From the NCBI RefSeq assembly GCF_000830505.1, contig NZ_JXOK01000092.1, forward strand, positions 1 through 47,239: DNA of 47,239 nt, given 5' to 3'. Of this stretch, positions 9,042 through 18,768 are shown piece by piece. The notes under the pieces are model-generated. The model had not been told where the DNA came from and searched no databases. It was given only the letters and a program-made list of their open reading frames with translations. A program made the position numbers and the translations under genes. Positions within the stretch are counted from its first letter, which is position 1. The number at the start of each line of letters is the position of its first letter. Origin of the DNA: Vibrio mytili (lineage in GTDB: Bacteria; Pseudomonadota; Gammaproteobacteria; Enterobacterales; Vibrionaceae).

Positions 9042-10831
9042 TTACTTCGTTGTTGGTTGTGTCATTGATTGTGCTGGCGAAGCTGGCTGCGCATGTGACG
9101 GCGGTTGGTAATTGACGTCACTAAAATCAATGTTAGGGAATAAGAATTGTGCCTCAGCGCGTATTTGTTCTGCTTTGCTGCTGTCATCCAATCCTTGGTA
9201 AGCAAGAATCAAGTTATTATAAAAAGCAGGCCGTGGTTTGTCTTTGATGATCTTAAGCGACCAATCGATATATGGTTGAATTAAGCTTGGATCTTGCTTG
9301 TATAAACCAATATTGAGGAAGGTGCTATACACATCCCAGTCAAACCTATCTTTCCACACCACCGGATTACTCACTTGATTTAAAATGTCTGGGTTGGTTG
9401 GGCGCGTGGATTCGAACTTAGTCAGAATATAGTTAGTGTGTAGCGCACTGACCATGTAGAACGTCAATATAATTGGAAAGATCAAGCTTAAGACGCGCAA
9501 TAACGCTTTGGTGATGTTCGTAAATCCTACTTGCCGATAGCGAGAGACTCTCTGATCAACCCAGTAAAGTAGAATAATGAAAGTCAGCCAGTGCGCCAGC
9601 GAGTGATAAAACGGGTATTCCAATTGCGAGTGCAACACTATTGGAATAAAGAGTCCGAGCAATGCCAGACGAGTCCCTCGTTTAGCTTGATAAATGCGGT
9701 GCAGCACCAGTGCCATGCTAAAAAGATGCCGAGTATTGGTAATAAACCACCCTCAACCCCCCAATAAAGCAACTCATTGTGGGGATGATCCATCGAAGGT
9801 AAGCCAGCAGGGTAGTTAGTATTGAGTGCATGCTGTCTAGCGGTGTAAAGCATATAGGCAGACTCAAACTTACCATAACCATAACCTGTAAACGGCTTTT
9901 CGATGACCATATCCAAAGTTTGTGGAAAAGTATAAGTGCGAGCTGACTCCATATTCACTTTTTCTGCCGCTAAGCCACCACCATCGGGGAAAGCAATATA
10001 CATCACAACAACAGATAGCATTAGTCCTGCGACGATGGAGCTAACCCAATGTGTAAATCGCTTTTTGGTCGTGTAGCGGTACATGTATGGAATGACCAGC
10101 AACACTGCAATTATAGACGCTAACCAGCCTGTCCTTGACGCCAAAGCAACAAGCAAGGGGAGCGTTAAAACTGGCACGGCATACAGTAAGTAAATATCGC
10201 TAAGTTTGCGTGAGTATTTATACGGCTGTCGGGCGAGTAAGTAGCTCGCGATGACCAAACCGGTCGCAAGAAAGCTTGCCATAACGTTTGGCTGTTGAAA
10301 AATACCATACGGTCTATTCGCCACGGTGTTATAGCCGAACGGGTTACCAGGCTTGAGGTATAGGTACTGTATCAGACCAAAAATGGCTTCGATGATCACC
10401 GCTAACACGATAAACCACAGCAGTCGTTGTCGATGCTTATTACTAAAATGAAATTGTTGCAAAACCACAAAAAACAAGAAGCCACACCAAAGGCCAATGA
10501 GTTTATTTGTTGCTAACTCAATATTTGCGTTTGGATACAGTATGGGCACCGTCATAATGCCAGCACTGATAAACAAGCCGATGGTTAATTTAGAAAACCT
10601 TAAAGTCTGATTGCGGGCAAGATGATAAAAGCCGATACCCAGTGCAAAACTAAATACAATCCAAGTGGTCGCATTGAATGATAAGGCTAGCCCTGCACCG
10701 CCAGGGTTAGGCATAAAAAAGTGCATCGCCAGTATAAACAGAACTGCCAAAGCGATGAGAAACTTGCGATTGAGAGGGACCTGAGCTTTCTTAGGCGAAA
10801 GTTTGGTTCCACTTACGTGTATAGTGGCCAT
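9042..10831 (-). pseudogene. pglL: PglL-type O-oligosaccharyltransferase / O-antigen ligase family, frameshifted
   Basis: Polytopic inner-membrane protein of the Wzy/WaaL/PglL family. In PglL-type enzymes, lipid-linked glycan is moved onto serine or threonine of periplasmic proteins. The first part (10831 to about 9715) has about ten hydrophobic segments. It includes the periplasmic loop with MDHPHNELLYWGVEGG, the family's catalytic-loop pattern (residue H in PHNE). The second part reads from about 9716 in another frame, with more membrane segments and LHSQLEYPFYHS, followed by a soluble tail of about 100 residues. One missing base at 9713-9714 (in TGGGCA) would join them into 596 residues, giving FLAWALVLHRIYQ. 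The PglL assignment rests on remembered V. cholerae synteny; a ligase role cannot be excluded. Confidence 0.8.
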
Positions 10832-10870
10832 AGATATTGCATTGCTTTTAATATTTGCATGATTTGAATT

Positions 10871-10897
10871 AAAAAAGACCAGTATCTACTGGTCTTT
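10871..10897 (-). terminator. Terminator of uvrA
   Basis: AAAGACCAGT and ACTGGTCTTT pair around a short loop; on the minus strand the stem ends in a T run. It lies between the uvrA stop at 10916 and the start of the pglL-like gene. Confidence 0.85.
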
Positions 10898-10915
10898 GTA
10901 CTTTACCTGTTTTTT

Positions 10916-13738
10916 TTATTTCAACATAGGCTTAAGGAAGTGGGCTGTGTGCGAACCTTCGATCTGGGACACATCTTCAGGTGTTCCTTGAGCGATAATT
11001 TCACCACCACCTTGACCTCCTTCTGGACCTAAGTCGACAATCCAGTCCGCCGTTTTTATGACATCAAGATTGTGTTCAATCACCACTACCGTATTGCCAT
11101 GGTCACGTAGTCGGTGGAGAACCGATAACAATTGTTGAATATCATGGAAATGCAAGCCAGTGGTTGGTTCATCCAAAATGTAGAGCGTTTTCCCTGTGTC
11201 TCGCTTGGACAACTCTCTTGCCAGCTTTACTCGTTGCGCTTCACCACCAGATAACGTGGTGGCGGCTTGCCCAAGGCGAATGTAGGACAAGCCGACATCC
11301 ATTAAGGTTTGGAGTTTACGTGCTATTGCAGGAACCGGCTCAAAGAACACGTGTGCATCTTCGACCGTCATTTCGAGCACTTCATCAATGGTTTTGCCTT
11401 TGTAGCGAACTTCTAAGGTTTCGCGGTTATAGCGTTTTCCTTTACAGACATCACATGGGACGTAAACATCGGGTAGGAAGTGCATTTCTACCTTGATCAC
11501 GCCATCGCCCTGACAAGCTTCACAGCGACCACCGCGCACATTAAAACTGAAGCGACCTGGCTTATAGCCTCGTGAGCGTGATTCCTGAGTACCTGCAAAC
11601 AGTTCACGGATCGGAGTAAAGATGCCAGTGTAGGTTGCAGGGTTAGAACGAGGGGTTCGACCAATAGGGCTTTGATCAATGTCGATCACTTTATCAAAGT
11701 GTTCCAGACCCTTGATCGACTTGTAAGGCGATGGATGAGCCGTTGTTGCTCCATTCAGTTGAGTATGTGCAATTTTGAAGAACGTATCGTTAATCAGAGT
11801 CGACTTACCTGAGCCAGATACACCGGTGATACAGCTAAATAAACCAACAGGTAATGATAAATTGACGTTATTCAGGTTATTACCCGTTGCGCCAATCAGC
11901 TCCACCGTCTTTTTAGGATCGCGAGGGGTGCGTTCTTTTGGCACGGCGATTTCTTTCGCACCACTTAAATATTGTCCGGTCAGTGAGTTAGGGTTAGCAA
12001 TAATCTCTGCCATGGTTCCTTCTGCGACCACATTACCACCATGAACCCCTGCGCCAGGGCCAATATCAATCACGTGGTCAGCACAACGAATGGCATCTTC
12101 ATCATGCTCAACAACCAAAACGGTATTACCTAAATCACGCAGGTGAGTTAGGGTCTTTAGCAGTCGCTCATTATCACGCTGGTGGAGACCTATTGAGGGC
12201 TCATCCAGTACATACATTACACCAACGAGCCCTGCTCCGATTTGGCTTGCCAAACGGATACGCTGTGCTTCACCGCCAGATAAGGTTTCAGCACTTCTCG
12301 ATAGGTTGAGATAATTCAAGCCAACGTTGACTAAAAACTGCAAACGATCATTTATCTCTTTCATGACCTTTTCGGCAATTTGCGCTCGTTGGCCTTCCAA
12401 TTTCAACGTTTCAAAAAAAGCTAACGCATCAGCGATGCTTAGTTCAACAATTTCAGGCAATGTGGTATCGGCAATAAAGACGTTTCTGGCTTCTAAGCGA
12501 AGGCGTGTACCGCCACAGCTTGAGCATGATTTAGTGGAGATATACTTAGCGAGGTCTTCTCGTACCGAGTTAGATTCTGTATCGCGATAGCGTCGCTCAA
12601 GGGTATTGAGAATTCCTTCGAATGGGTGACGTTTTACACGGATGTCACCACGATCATTGATGTACTTAAACTCAACTTCGGTGCGGCCAGAGCCTTTTAA
12701 AATCACATCTTGTATTTTTTTCGACAATGAGTTGAACGGCGCGTGTAAGTCAAATCCGTAGTGATCCGCAAGAGAGGTCAACATTTGGAAATAGTAATAG
12801 TTCTTTTGGTCCCAGCCACGAATCGCACCTTGCGCCAGGCTGAGCGAATCATCCTGAATGACACGACTAGGATCGAAATACTGTTGAACACCTAAACCAT
12901 CACACGTGCCGCAAGCCCCAGCAGGGTTATTGAATGAGAACAATCTTGGTTCCAGCTCTTGCATACTGTAACCACATTTAGGGCAAGCGAAGTTGGCAGA
13001 GAAGATGATTTCTTCGTCTTCTCCGTCCATTGGAGCGACAACAGCGATACCACCAGACAGCTCCAAGGTTGTTTCGAAAGATTCCGCTAAACGTTGCTGT
13101 AAATCTGGGCGTACTTTGAAGCGATCTACCACCACTTCAATCGTATGTTTTTTATGTAGCTCTAACGTTGGGGGATCGGATAAATCGCAGGTTTCACCGT
13201 CAATACGGGCACGGATAAAACCCTGTGCAGCAAGGTTTTCTAAGGTTTTGACGTGCTCGCCTTTACGTTCTTTAACAATGGGGGCGAGCAACATCATCTT
13301 GCTTCCCTCAGGCAGTTCCAAGACTTTGTCTACCATTTGGCTAATGGTCTGAGCCGCAAGCGGAACGTGATGGGTTGGACATCTCGGCTCACCTACACGG
13401 GCATATAGCAGGCGTAAGTAATCGTAAACTTCAGTAATTGTGCCGACCGTCGAGCGCGGGTTATGAGAAGTGGATTTTTGTTCAATAGAAATAGCGGGTG
13501 ATAGCCCTTCGATATGATCGACATCGGGCTTTTCCATCAGAGACAAAAACTGACGAGCGTAAGCAGAAAGTGATTCTACATAGCGTCGCTGTCCTTCTGC
13601 ATATAAGGTATCGAATGCGAGAGAAGACTTACCAGAGCCACTTAACCCGGTGATAACAGTCAGCTTATCGCGAGGAATGGTAAGGTTAATATCTTTGAGG
13701 TTATGGGTTCGGGCACCGCGAACTTCTATTTTATCCAT
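10916..13738 (-). CDS. uvrA: Excinuclease ABC subunit A
   Basis: DNA-damage recognition ATPase of nucleotide excision repair, acting with UvrB and UvrC. The 940-residue product has the E. coli length. It has two ABC ATPase modules: Walker A GLSGSGKSS at 31-39 and GVSGSGKST near 645, with two signature motifs (ETLSGGEAQR and TTLSGGEAQR). Zinc-binding cysteine pairs occur in CPKCGY...CGTCDG and CEACQG...CDVCKG. The start MDKIEVRGARTHNLKDINL is the conserved one; the longer upstream frame is discarded. A strong SOS box lies about 70 bases upstream, so LexA control is likely. The gene stands between galU and pglL, each pair separated by a terminator. Confidence 0.97.
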   Translation of the reverse strand: MDKIEVRGARTHNLKDINLTIPRDKLTVITGLSGSGKSSLAFDTLYAEGQRRYVESLSAYARQFLSLMEKPDVDHIEGLSPAISIEQKSTSHNPRSTVGTITEVYDYLRLLYARVGEPRCPTHHVPLAAQTISQMVDKVLELPEGSKMMLLAPIVKERKGEHVKTLENLAAQGFIRARIDGETCDLSDPPTLELHKKHTIEVVVDRFKVRPDLQQRLAESFETTLELSGGIAVVAPMDGEDEEIIFSANFACPKCGYSMQELEPRLFSFNNPAGACGTCDGLGVQQYFDPSRVIQDDSLSLAQGAIRGWDQKNYYYFQMLTSLADHYGFDLHAPFNSLSKKIQDVILKGSGRTEVEFKYINDRGDIRVKRHPFEGILNTLERRYRDTESNSVREDLAKYISTKSCSSCGGTRLRLEARNVFIADTTLPEIVELSIADALAFFETLKLEGQRAQIAEKVMKEINDRLQFLVNVGLNYLNLSRSAETLSGGEAQRIRLASQIGAGLVGVMYVLDEPSIGLHQRDNERLLKTLTHLRDLGNTVLVVEHDEDAIRCADHVIDIGPGAGVHGGNVVAEGTMAEIIANPNSLTGQYLSGAKEIAVPKERTPRDPKKTVELIGATGNNLNNVNLSLPVGLFSCITGVSGSGKSTLINDTFFKIAHTQLNGATTAHPSPYKSIKGLEHFDKVIDIDQSPIGRTPRSNPATYTGIFTPIRELFAGTQESRSRGYKPGRFSFNVRGGRCEACQGDGVIKVEMHFLPDVYVPCDVCKGKRYNRETLEVRYKGKTIDEVLEMTVEDAHVFFEPVPAIARKLQTLMDVGLSYIRLGQAATTLSGGEAQRVKLARELSKRDTGKTLYILDEPTTGLHFHDIQQLLSVLHRLRDHGNTVVVIEHNLDVIKTADWIVDLGPEGGQGGGEIIAQGTPEDVSQIEGSHTAHFLKPMLK

Positions 13739-13805
13739 CGTATTTGCTCTATGTATAACCAAGTGGGGCAAGTATTACATAGTGTGAGAAATGTGCAAAG
13801 AAATA

Positions 13806-13821
13806 CTGGACAAAAAAACAG
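13806..13821 (-). promoter_or_regulatory. LexA (SOS) box upstream of uvrA
   Basis: CTGGACAAAAAAACAG fits CTG-N10-CAG, and the outer bases TA...TA also match the extended LexA operator. It is 68 bases before the uvrA ATG and abuts the T tract of the galU terminator. SOS induction of uvrA is well known in gammaproteobacteria; here it is inferred from the site. Confidence 0.8.
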
Positions 13822-13823
13822 TA

Positions 13824-13850
13824 AAGAAAAGCCCAGCAAAGTGCTGGGCT
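13824..13850 (-). terminator. Terminator of galU
   Basis: AGCCCAGCA (13830-13838) pairs with TGCTGGGCT (13842-13850); on the minus strand it runs into TTTTC. It closes galU and directly precedes the uvrA operator. Confidence 0.85.
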
Positions 13851-13882
13851 TCATAGCTTATAATAGGAGTGGCTTAACAAGC

Positions 13883-14758
13883 TTACGCAGAACGTTGCGT
13901 TGCGTGTTTACCGAGTTCTGATTTTTTCTCATCTTTTAGGTACAGATTTTCGAAACAGTAGTTAGTCGCTTCGATATAGCCCTCGACACTACCGCAGTCA
14001 AAACGTTGACCTTTAAATTTATACGCCAGAACACAACCTGCTTTAGCTTGTTTTAGCAACGCATCGGTGATTTGAATCTCACCACCTTTGCCAGGTTCTG
14101 TGCTTTCAATAAGGTCAAAGATATCTGGAGTTAGAATATACCGTCCGATGATCGCTAGGTTACTTGGTGCCGTGCCTTGTTCTGGCTTTTCTACCATGTT
14201 ATCAACGCGGAAGATGTCATCTTTAATCATCTCACCAGCAATCACACCGTATTTGTGCGTTTCTTCTTCTGGCACTTCTTGTACTGCAACGATTGAACAA
14301 CGGAACTGTTTAAAGAGCGCAACCATTTGAGCCAGTACGCCATCCCCTTCTTCATTCACGCACAAGTCATCGGCCAATACTACGGCGAAAGGTTCGTCAC
14401 CAACCAGTTCACGGCCAGTTAGAATCGCGTGACCCAAACCTTTCATTTCGCGTTGGCGAATGTAAGTAAAGTTTGCAGAGTCGATGATTTCACGAATATC
14501 TACCAGCAGCTCTTCTTTGTTTGTGCCACTGATTTGATGTTCAAGTTCATAGTTTTTGTCGAAGTGATCCATGATTGAGTGTTTGCCACGGCCAGTAACA
14601 ATACACATGCCGTCCATACCAGCTTGGATTGCCTCTTCTACACCGTATTCAATCAACGGTTTGTTCACTACTGGCATCATCTCTTTAGGCATAGACTTGG
14701 TCGCAGGTAGGAAGCGTGTACCATAGCCTGCAGCAGGGAACAGACATTTCTTAATCAT
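13883..14758 (-). CDS. galU: UTP-glucose-1-phosphate uridylyltransferase
   Basis: Makes UDP-glucose from UTP and glucose-1-phosphate, feeding lipopolysaccharide core, exopolysaccharide and trehalose synthesis. The product is 291 residues. The nucleotide-binding signature AAGYGTRFLPATKSMPKEM lies at 9-27, and VEKPEQGTAPSNLAIIGRYIL and DCGSVEGYIEATNY are family motifs. I chose ATG 14758 (MIKKCLFPAAG), with AAAGGA upstream; the longer frame adds residues unlike the family. It is the only gene in its unit, with a terminator after it. Confidence 0.95.
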   Translation of the reverse strand: MIKKCLFPAAGYGTRFLPATKSMPKEMMPVVNKPLIEYGVEEAIQAGMDGMCIVTGRGKHSIMDHFDKNYELEHQISGTNKEELLVDIREIIDSANFTYIRQREMKGLGHAILTGRELVGDEPFAVVLADDLCVNEEGDGVLAQMVALFKQFRCSIVAVQEVPEEETHKYGVIAGEMIKDDIFRVDNMVEKPEQGTAPSNLAIIGRYILTPDIFDLIESTEPGKGGEIQITDALLKQAKAGCVLAYKFKGQRFDCGSVEGYIEATNYCFENLYLKDEKKSELGKHATQRSA

Positions 14759-14920
14759 TGGGGGATTATCCTTTCTCGTCGTTATTATCAAGAATTTGCT
14801 CAACACTTTAACATGAGAGGTGCGAACGAATCATGAATAAAGTAGGAAAAAAGGTGAGAAATAAACGGAAAAAGCATGAGCGATGACGAATCGGGTACCG
14901 AGAACCATTAATAGGTTTCT

Positions 14921-15565
14921 TTATGATATTAGGTTCTGATCTGCCCAAGCGATTGCTTGTACGCGGTTTTTCACCGAGAGCTTCTTAAAAATCTGGTACA
15001 AGTGCGATTTGATCGTAAACTCACTGACAAATAATTCTTCTGCCATTTGGCTATTCGATGCGCCTGCTTGTAGGCAGCGTAAGACTTGCAATTCTCTAAT
15101 TGTAAGATCTACGGTGGCCGGTGCTGTGTGAGTATTGATGACATTGCGGTAGTAATGCAAAAGCTGGCTTGTTACGTTGCGTGGCAGCCAGTTTTGCCCA
15201 TTAACAATTCCCTTTAGTCCTTCAGCAATTTGTTCCGCGGAGTCATCTTGGTAGAACACGCCTTTGAGTTGACCAAATGAGAGTAGCTCATCCGTGGTCA
15301 GGCGCTTAGGAACGTTGAAAATGATCGTCTCAAAGTTTTTCCATACGAGTGGTAAATTCTTGATCGATTGGACGAGACATTTGTGCTCATTAAAATCAAG
15401 GAGCAGAATTTTGTTACGGTATTCCGGCTTCGCTTCCATTAAATCCTCTGTTGAGATAACCGGAATATTCATGTCGGCTAACTTTTCCAGAGCAGCAACT
15501 GTTTGGCCTGTGTTCTCTTTCATACTGATAAGAAAAAGCTTTCTGGCATAAGCTGATTTTTTCAC
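14921..15565 (-). CDS. qstR: LuxR-type response regulator, probably QstR
   Basis: A 214-residue transcription factor. The N-terminal 140 residues resemble a receiver-like fold but lack the usual phospho-acceptor pattern. The C-terminal LuxR/FixJ helix-turn-helix runs from about 148 to 210, with LTIRELQVLRCLQAGASNSQ and then FTIKSHLYQIFKKL. In V. cholerae the gene between galU and ssb is qstR, which links quorum sensing and chitin (TfoX) signals to competence and type VI secretion. The position here is the same, which is my main reason for the name. It is also related to VpsT/CsgD. It diverges from ssb with a 277-base gap. Confidence 0.75.
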   Translation of the reverse strand: MKKSAYARKLFLISMKENTGQTVAALEKLADMNIPVISTEDLMEAKPEYRNKILLLDFNEHKCLVQSIKNLPLVWKNFETIIFNVPKRLTTDELLSFGQLKGVFYQDDSAEQIAEGLKGIVNGQNWLPRNVTSQLLHYYRNVINTHTAPATVDLTIRELQVLRCLQAGASNSQMAEELFVSEFTIKSHLYQIFKKLSVKNRVQAIAWADQNLIS

Positions 15566-15769
15566 GTGTGCCTACCTCCTTATGTTCAACCAAGGCCGTA
15601 AACTGGCATTAAAGATCAGCAAGAGCTACCGCTTTAGCGAATAAATGCGTTCAGATTCAAAGGAACACGATAAATTTTCTGCAAATAGAATCAAAAATGC
15701 TACACGTTTAACTTGCGGCGAGATTGCGCTTCTCAAATCAAGCATCTTGAGGTTATTTTGGCTTAGGGT

Positions 15770-15798
15770 TTAATCCAACGATTAAAGCGTGCTATTCT
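15770..15798 (+). promoter_or_regulatory. Predicted sigma-70 promoter of ssb
   Basis: Extended -10 element TGCTATTCT (15790-15798) with a weak -35, TTAATC, at the right distance (17 bases). It lies about 45 bases before the ssb ATG. Predicted only. Confidence 0.45.
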
Positions 15799-15842
15799 AG
15801 TGCGCTAAAATTTTATATATCCAGAGTGAAACGGAGCACATC

Positions 15843-16382
15843 ATGGCCAGCCGTGGAATTAACAAAGTTATTTTGGTGGGAAATTTAGGTAACGACCCTG
15901 AAATTCGTTACATGCCGAATGGCGGTGCAGTAGCAAATATTACTATTGCAACCTCTGATTCATGGCGTGATAAAGCGACTGGCGAGCAGCGCGAAAAGAC
16001 AGAATGGCATCGTGTAGTGTTGTTCGGCAAGCTTGCGGAAGTGGCTGGTGAGTATCTACGTAAAGGCTCACAAGTTTACATTGAAGGTCAACTACAAACC
16101 CGTAAATGGCAAGACCAAAGTGGTCAAGACCGTTACTCAACGGAAGTTGTGGTACAAGGCTTCAATGGCGTGATGCAAATGCTTGGTGGTCGTTCGCAAG
16201 GTGGCGCACCTGCTACAGGTGGTCAACAGCAACAAGGTGGCTGGGGACAACCTCAACAACCGGCCCAGCAGCAACAATACAACGCGCCTCAGCAACAGCA
16301 ACCTCAACAACAGGCTCCGCAGCAACCTCAGCAGCAATACAATGAGCCACCGATGGATTTTGACGACGACATTCCGTTCTGA
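15843..16382 (+). CDS. ssb: Single-stranded DNA-binding protein
   Basis: Binds single-stranded DNA as a tetramer and recruits replication and repair proteins. The 179-residue product has an N-terminal OB fold (about 1-112; GINKVILVGNLGNDPEIRYM at 5-24 is typical). A glutamine/proline/glycine-rich linker covers about 113-168. The acidic tip MDFDDDIPF at the end docks partner proteins. The linker is encoded by CAA/CAG-rich sequence, which produces spurious frames on both strands. AACGGAG precedes the ATG. A terminator follows. Confidence 0.97.
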   Translation: MASRGINKVILVGNLGNDPEIRYMPNGGAVANITIATSDSWRDKATGEQREKTEWHRVVLFGKLAEVAGEYLRKGSQVYIEGQLQTRKWQDQSGQDRYSTEVVVQGFNGVMQMLGGRSQGGAPATGGQQQQGGWGQPQQPAQQQQYNAPQQQQPQQQAPQQPQQQYNEPPMDFDDDIPF

Positions 16383-16418
16383 TCTCAAGGTCGCACTTTA
16401 GTTGTATAGTCGTTTAAG

Positions 16419-16446
16419 AAGCCGCGAGAACTCGCGGCTTTTTTAT
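16419..16446 (+). terminator. Terminator of ssb
   Basis: A perfect 10-bp stem, AAGCCGCGAG with CTCGCGGCTT, is followed by TTTTATTT. It isolates ssb from csrD. Confidence 0.9.
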
Positions 16447-16739
16447 TTCTTCCAATTTGTGGCAAGAGATATATGCCGAAGCCTCTCACTATCAAGCTAA
16501 TACGATTGTTTAGCGCGAACTAATCCAGTATAAGTACTCCAATAAGGTATATGCCCAAATAACCTTGAAATGCTGGTTTTATCTCGCTCTTTTGTATGAC
16601 GTCACCATGCTATTTGACGTGCAGTTGCGTTAATCAAGTTGCGTATTATGCACGGTTTTCTTCGTGTGATTAGTATGATCTCAGCCCCTCGCATTTTGAA
16701 TCATTTGGATATAGTGAATAGAAAAAGGATTTAGTATTC

Positions 16740-18757
16740 ATGAGGTATACCCCAACCTTGAAACTGAGCACACGGCTGGTGGCTTTTGTCACTATGATCG
16801 TCATCTGTGCGATGTTTATCTTGTTTGTCGGTGGCACTCTTTCCTTTAAACGGCTTGGGCAGGAGTATCTCAACCATTATTTAGAGGGAATTGTAGAAGT
16901 CGTCGACAAGGAAATGGTCGACCCAGACGCTGCGTATTCAATGCAACGTTGGATGCCTAAGATGCTCCAGGCCAGTAATATTGTTGAAATGACCCTATCG
17001 ACCGACAATGCGGTTGTTTATCGTTTCAAAGATACTTCACATAAGTTGGATGCGTCGCTTTTATTTGAAAAAGAATATCCTCTGGCGCACAACCAAGACT
17101 ATGTCATTCACTTTAAAGCATTGCCGCCTTATTTAGGTTATAGCTACTCGTTGCATGCTCTTTGGTCGATCACGCTTGCGGTTATTTTGATTATTTTTTG
17201 CTTAATGCGAGGTGTTGCTTGGTTAAAAGAGCAATTACTCGGATCTGAAATGCTGGAAGAGCGGGGGCGGATGATCCTTGCAGGGCGTGTTGAACAATAC
17301 GCGAAAGGTGATGAAAAAGAGTGGCCATATACAGCAAGTGAAGCGCTCGATGTGCTGATTGAAGAATTACAGGATGCGCGCCAAGAACGAAGCCGGTTCG
17401 ACACGTTCATTCGCACGCAAACCTTTCTTGATAAACTGACCGGAACGGCAAACCGAGTGCTGTTTGACAGCAAACTGGAATCGGCGCTTCTGGAGAGTGG
17501 ATCGCGTGGTGCGGTGCTATTGGTACGTATTCACGACTGGAAGTCAGTTGAAGAGGTTCAAGACAAGCAGTCGTGTGACGAGTTTATCGTTGAGGTTGGG
17601 AGTTTACTTTCCAACTTAGTGCAACGTTACCCTGATGTGGTTTTTTCTCGTTATTATGATGCCGATTTTGCGCTGTTTTTACCGCACCAAAGTTCAAAAG
17701 ATGTGGCAAATCTTGCTTCTCAATGTATTCGTCAACTTGAAAAGCTCATGCCGCCAGAACCTTTGGATCCAGAAGATTGGTGCCACATTGGCATTACCAT
17801 GTATAAAGAAGGCGAACGGCACAGTCAAATTATTGATGAAGCAGAAACCGCGTTGAGAAGTGGAGAAGTGCTCAATTACAGGGCAACAATAACTGGAGTC
17901 GTTTCAAAAAATGGAATCATGATGAAGAATCTCGAGGAAGTGTGAGGTGGCGCACATTATTTGACAAAGTGCTGACATCTGAAAATGTGATACTCTACGC
18001 ACAGTCGGTGTATGTCATTGCAAACTTTACCAATGATAAGCCTTTGTACCAAGAATTGATGTGTCGTATTCGCGATCCTGAAAATGGCATTGTGAAAGCT
18101 TCTCGGTTCATTTCTGCTATCCGCCAAGTCGGTTATGAAGCGCAAATGGACAGAGCGGTTGTTAATAAATTCTTAACGTTTTTTAAAGGCGAAAATAAGC
18201 CATCGGTATGTTATGCGTTAAACTTGAACGTGGTGCCATTCTCTAATCGAGACTACTTCAAATGGTTTCGTTATGAACTTCTACAATTGTCACATGCGCA
18301 AAGAGCCTGTCTGAGCTTTGAGTTTGTAGAAGCGCAATTTGTCAAACATTTAGACTTTATGCGGCCTGTCGCTAAGATGCTGACTGGTTTAGGGTGCCAT
18401 ATCATGATCGCGCAAGCGGGGCGTACGATCGTCAGTACTCACTACTTGAAAGAGGTAGATATTCGTTATCTTAAGCTTCATCGCAGTTTGGTCACCAAAA
18501 TAGACCAGCGACCTGAGAACCAGTTATTTATTCGTAGCATGCTCGGTGCTGCGGAAAACAGCAAAACCCAAGTCATCGCAGTGGGCATTGAGAACCGACA
18601 TGAGTTAAACACATTAACTGAATTAGGTGTGTATGGTGGGCAGGGGCGTTTCTTCTCTCCCGAGAGGCAATATCTCCCTCGTCCTCAGAGCGTCAAAAGC
18701 CCTCGTCAAGAGCCTCAAGTAAAACTGGGCAAGCGGAATCGATGGCGGAAAAAATAA
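16740..18757 (+). pseudogene. csrD: CsrD (MshH), RNase E-targeting regulator, split by an 8-bp tandem duplication
   Basis: CsrD is an inner-membrane protein with degenerate GGDEF and EAL domains that speeds RNase E decay of the CsrB/CsrC small RNAs. The first frame (16740-17945, 401 residues) holds two membrane segments (about 15-37 and 140-162) and the GGDEF-like domain, with RYYDADF in place of GGDEF. The second frame (from about 17871, open to 18757) holds the EAL-like domain, with FEFVE in place of EAL. GAGAAGTG occurs twice in a row at 17855-17870. Removing one copy joins the frames as ALRSAQLQGNNNWSRF, the expected end of a GGDEF domain, and gives 669 residues. The last bases lie just before mshI. 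As written, EAL-dependent function should be lost. Confidence 0.9.
17855..17870 (+). repeat. Perfect 8-bp tandem duplication inside csrD
   Basis: GAGAAGTG at 17855-17862 is followed immediately by GAGAAGTG at 17863-17870. The extra eight bases shift the reading frame, and the truncated product ends at TGA 17943-17945. Such direct duplications arise by replication slippage and can revert precisely. Confidence 0.95.
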
Positions 18758-18768
18758 AGATAATAAAC

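Noticed and set aside
16137..16388. Leucine- and arginine-rich small frame opposite ssb
   Set aside because: It is the reverse reading of the glutamine-rich SSB linker.
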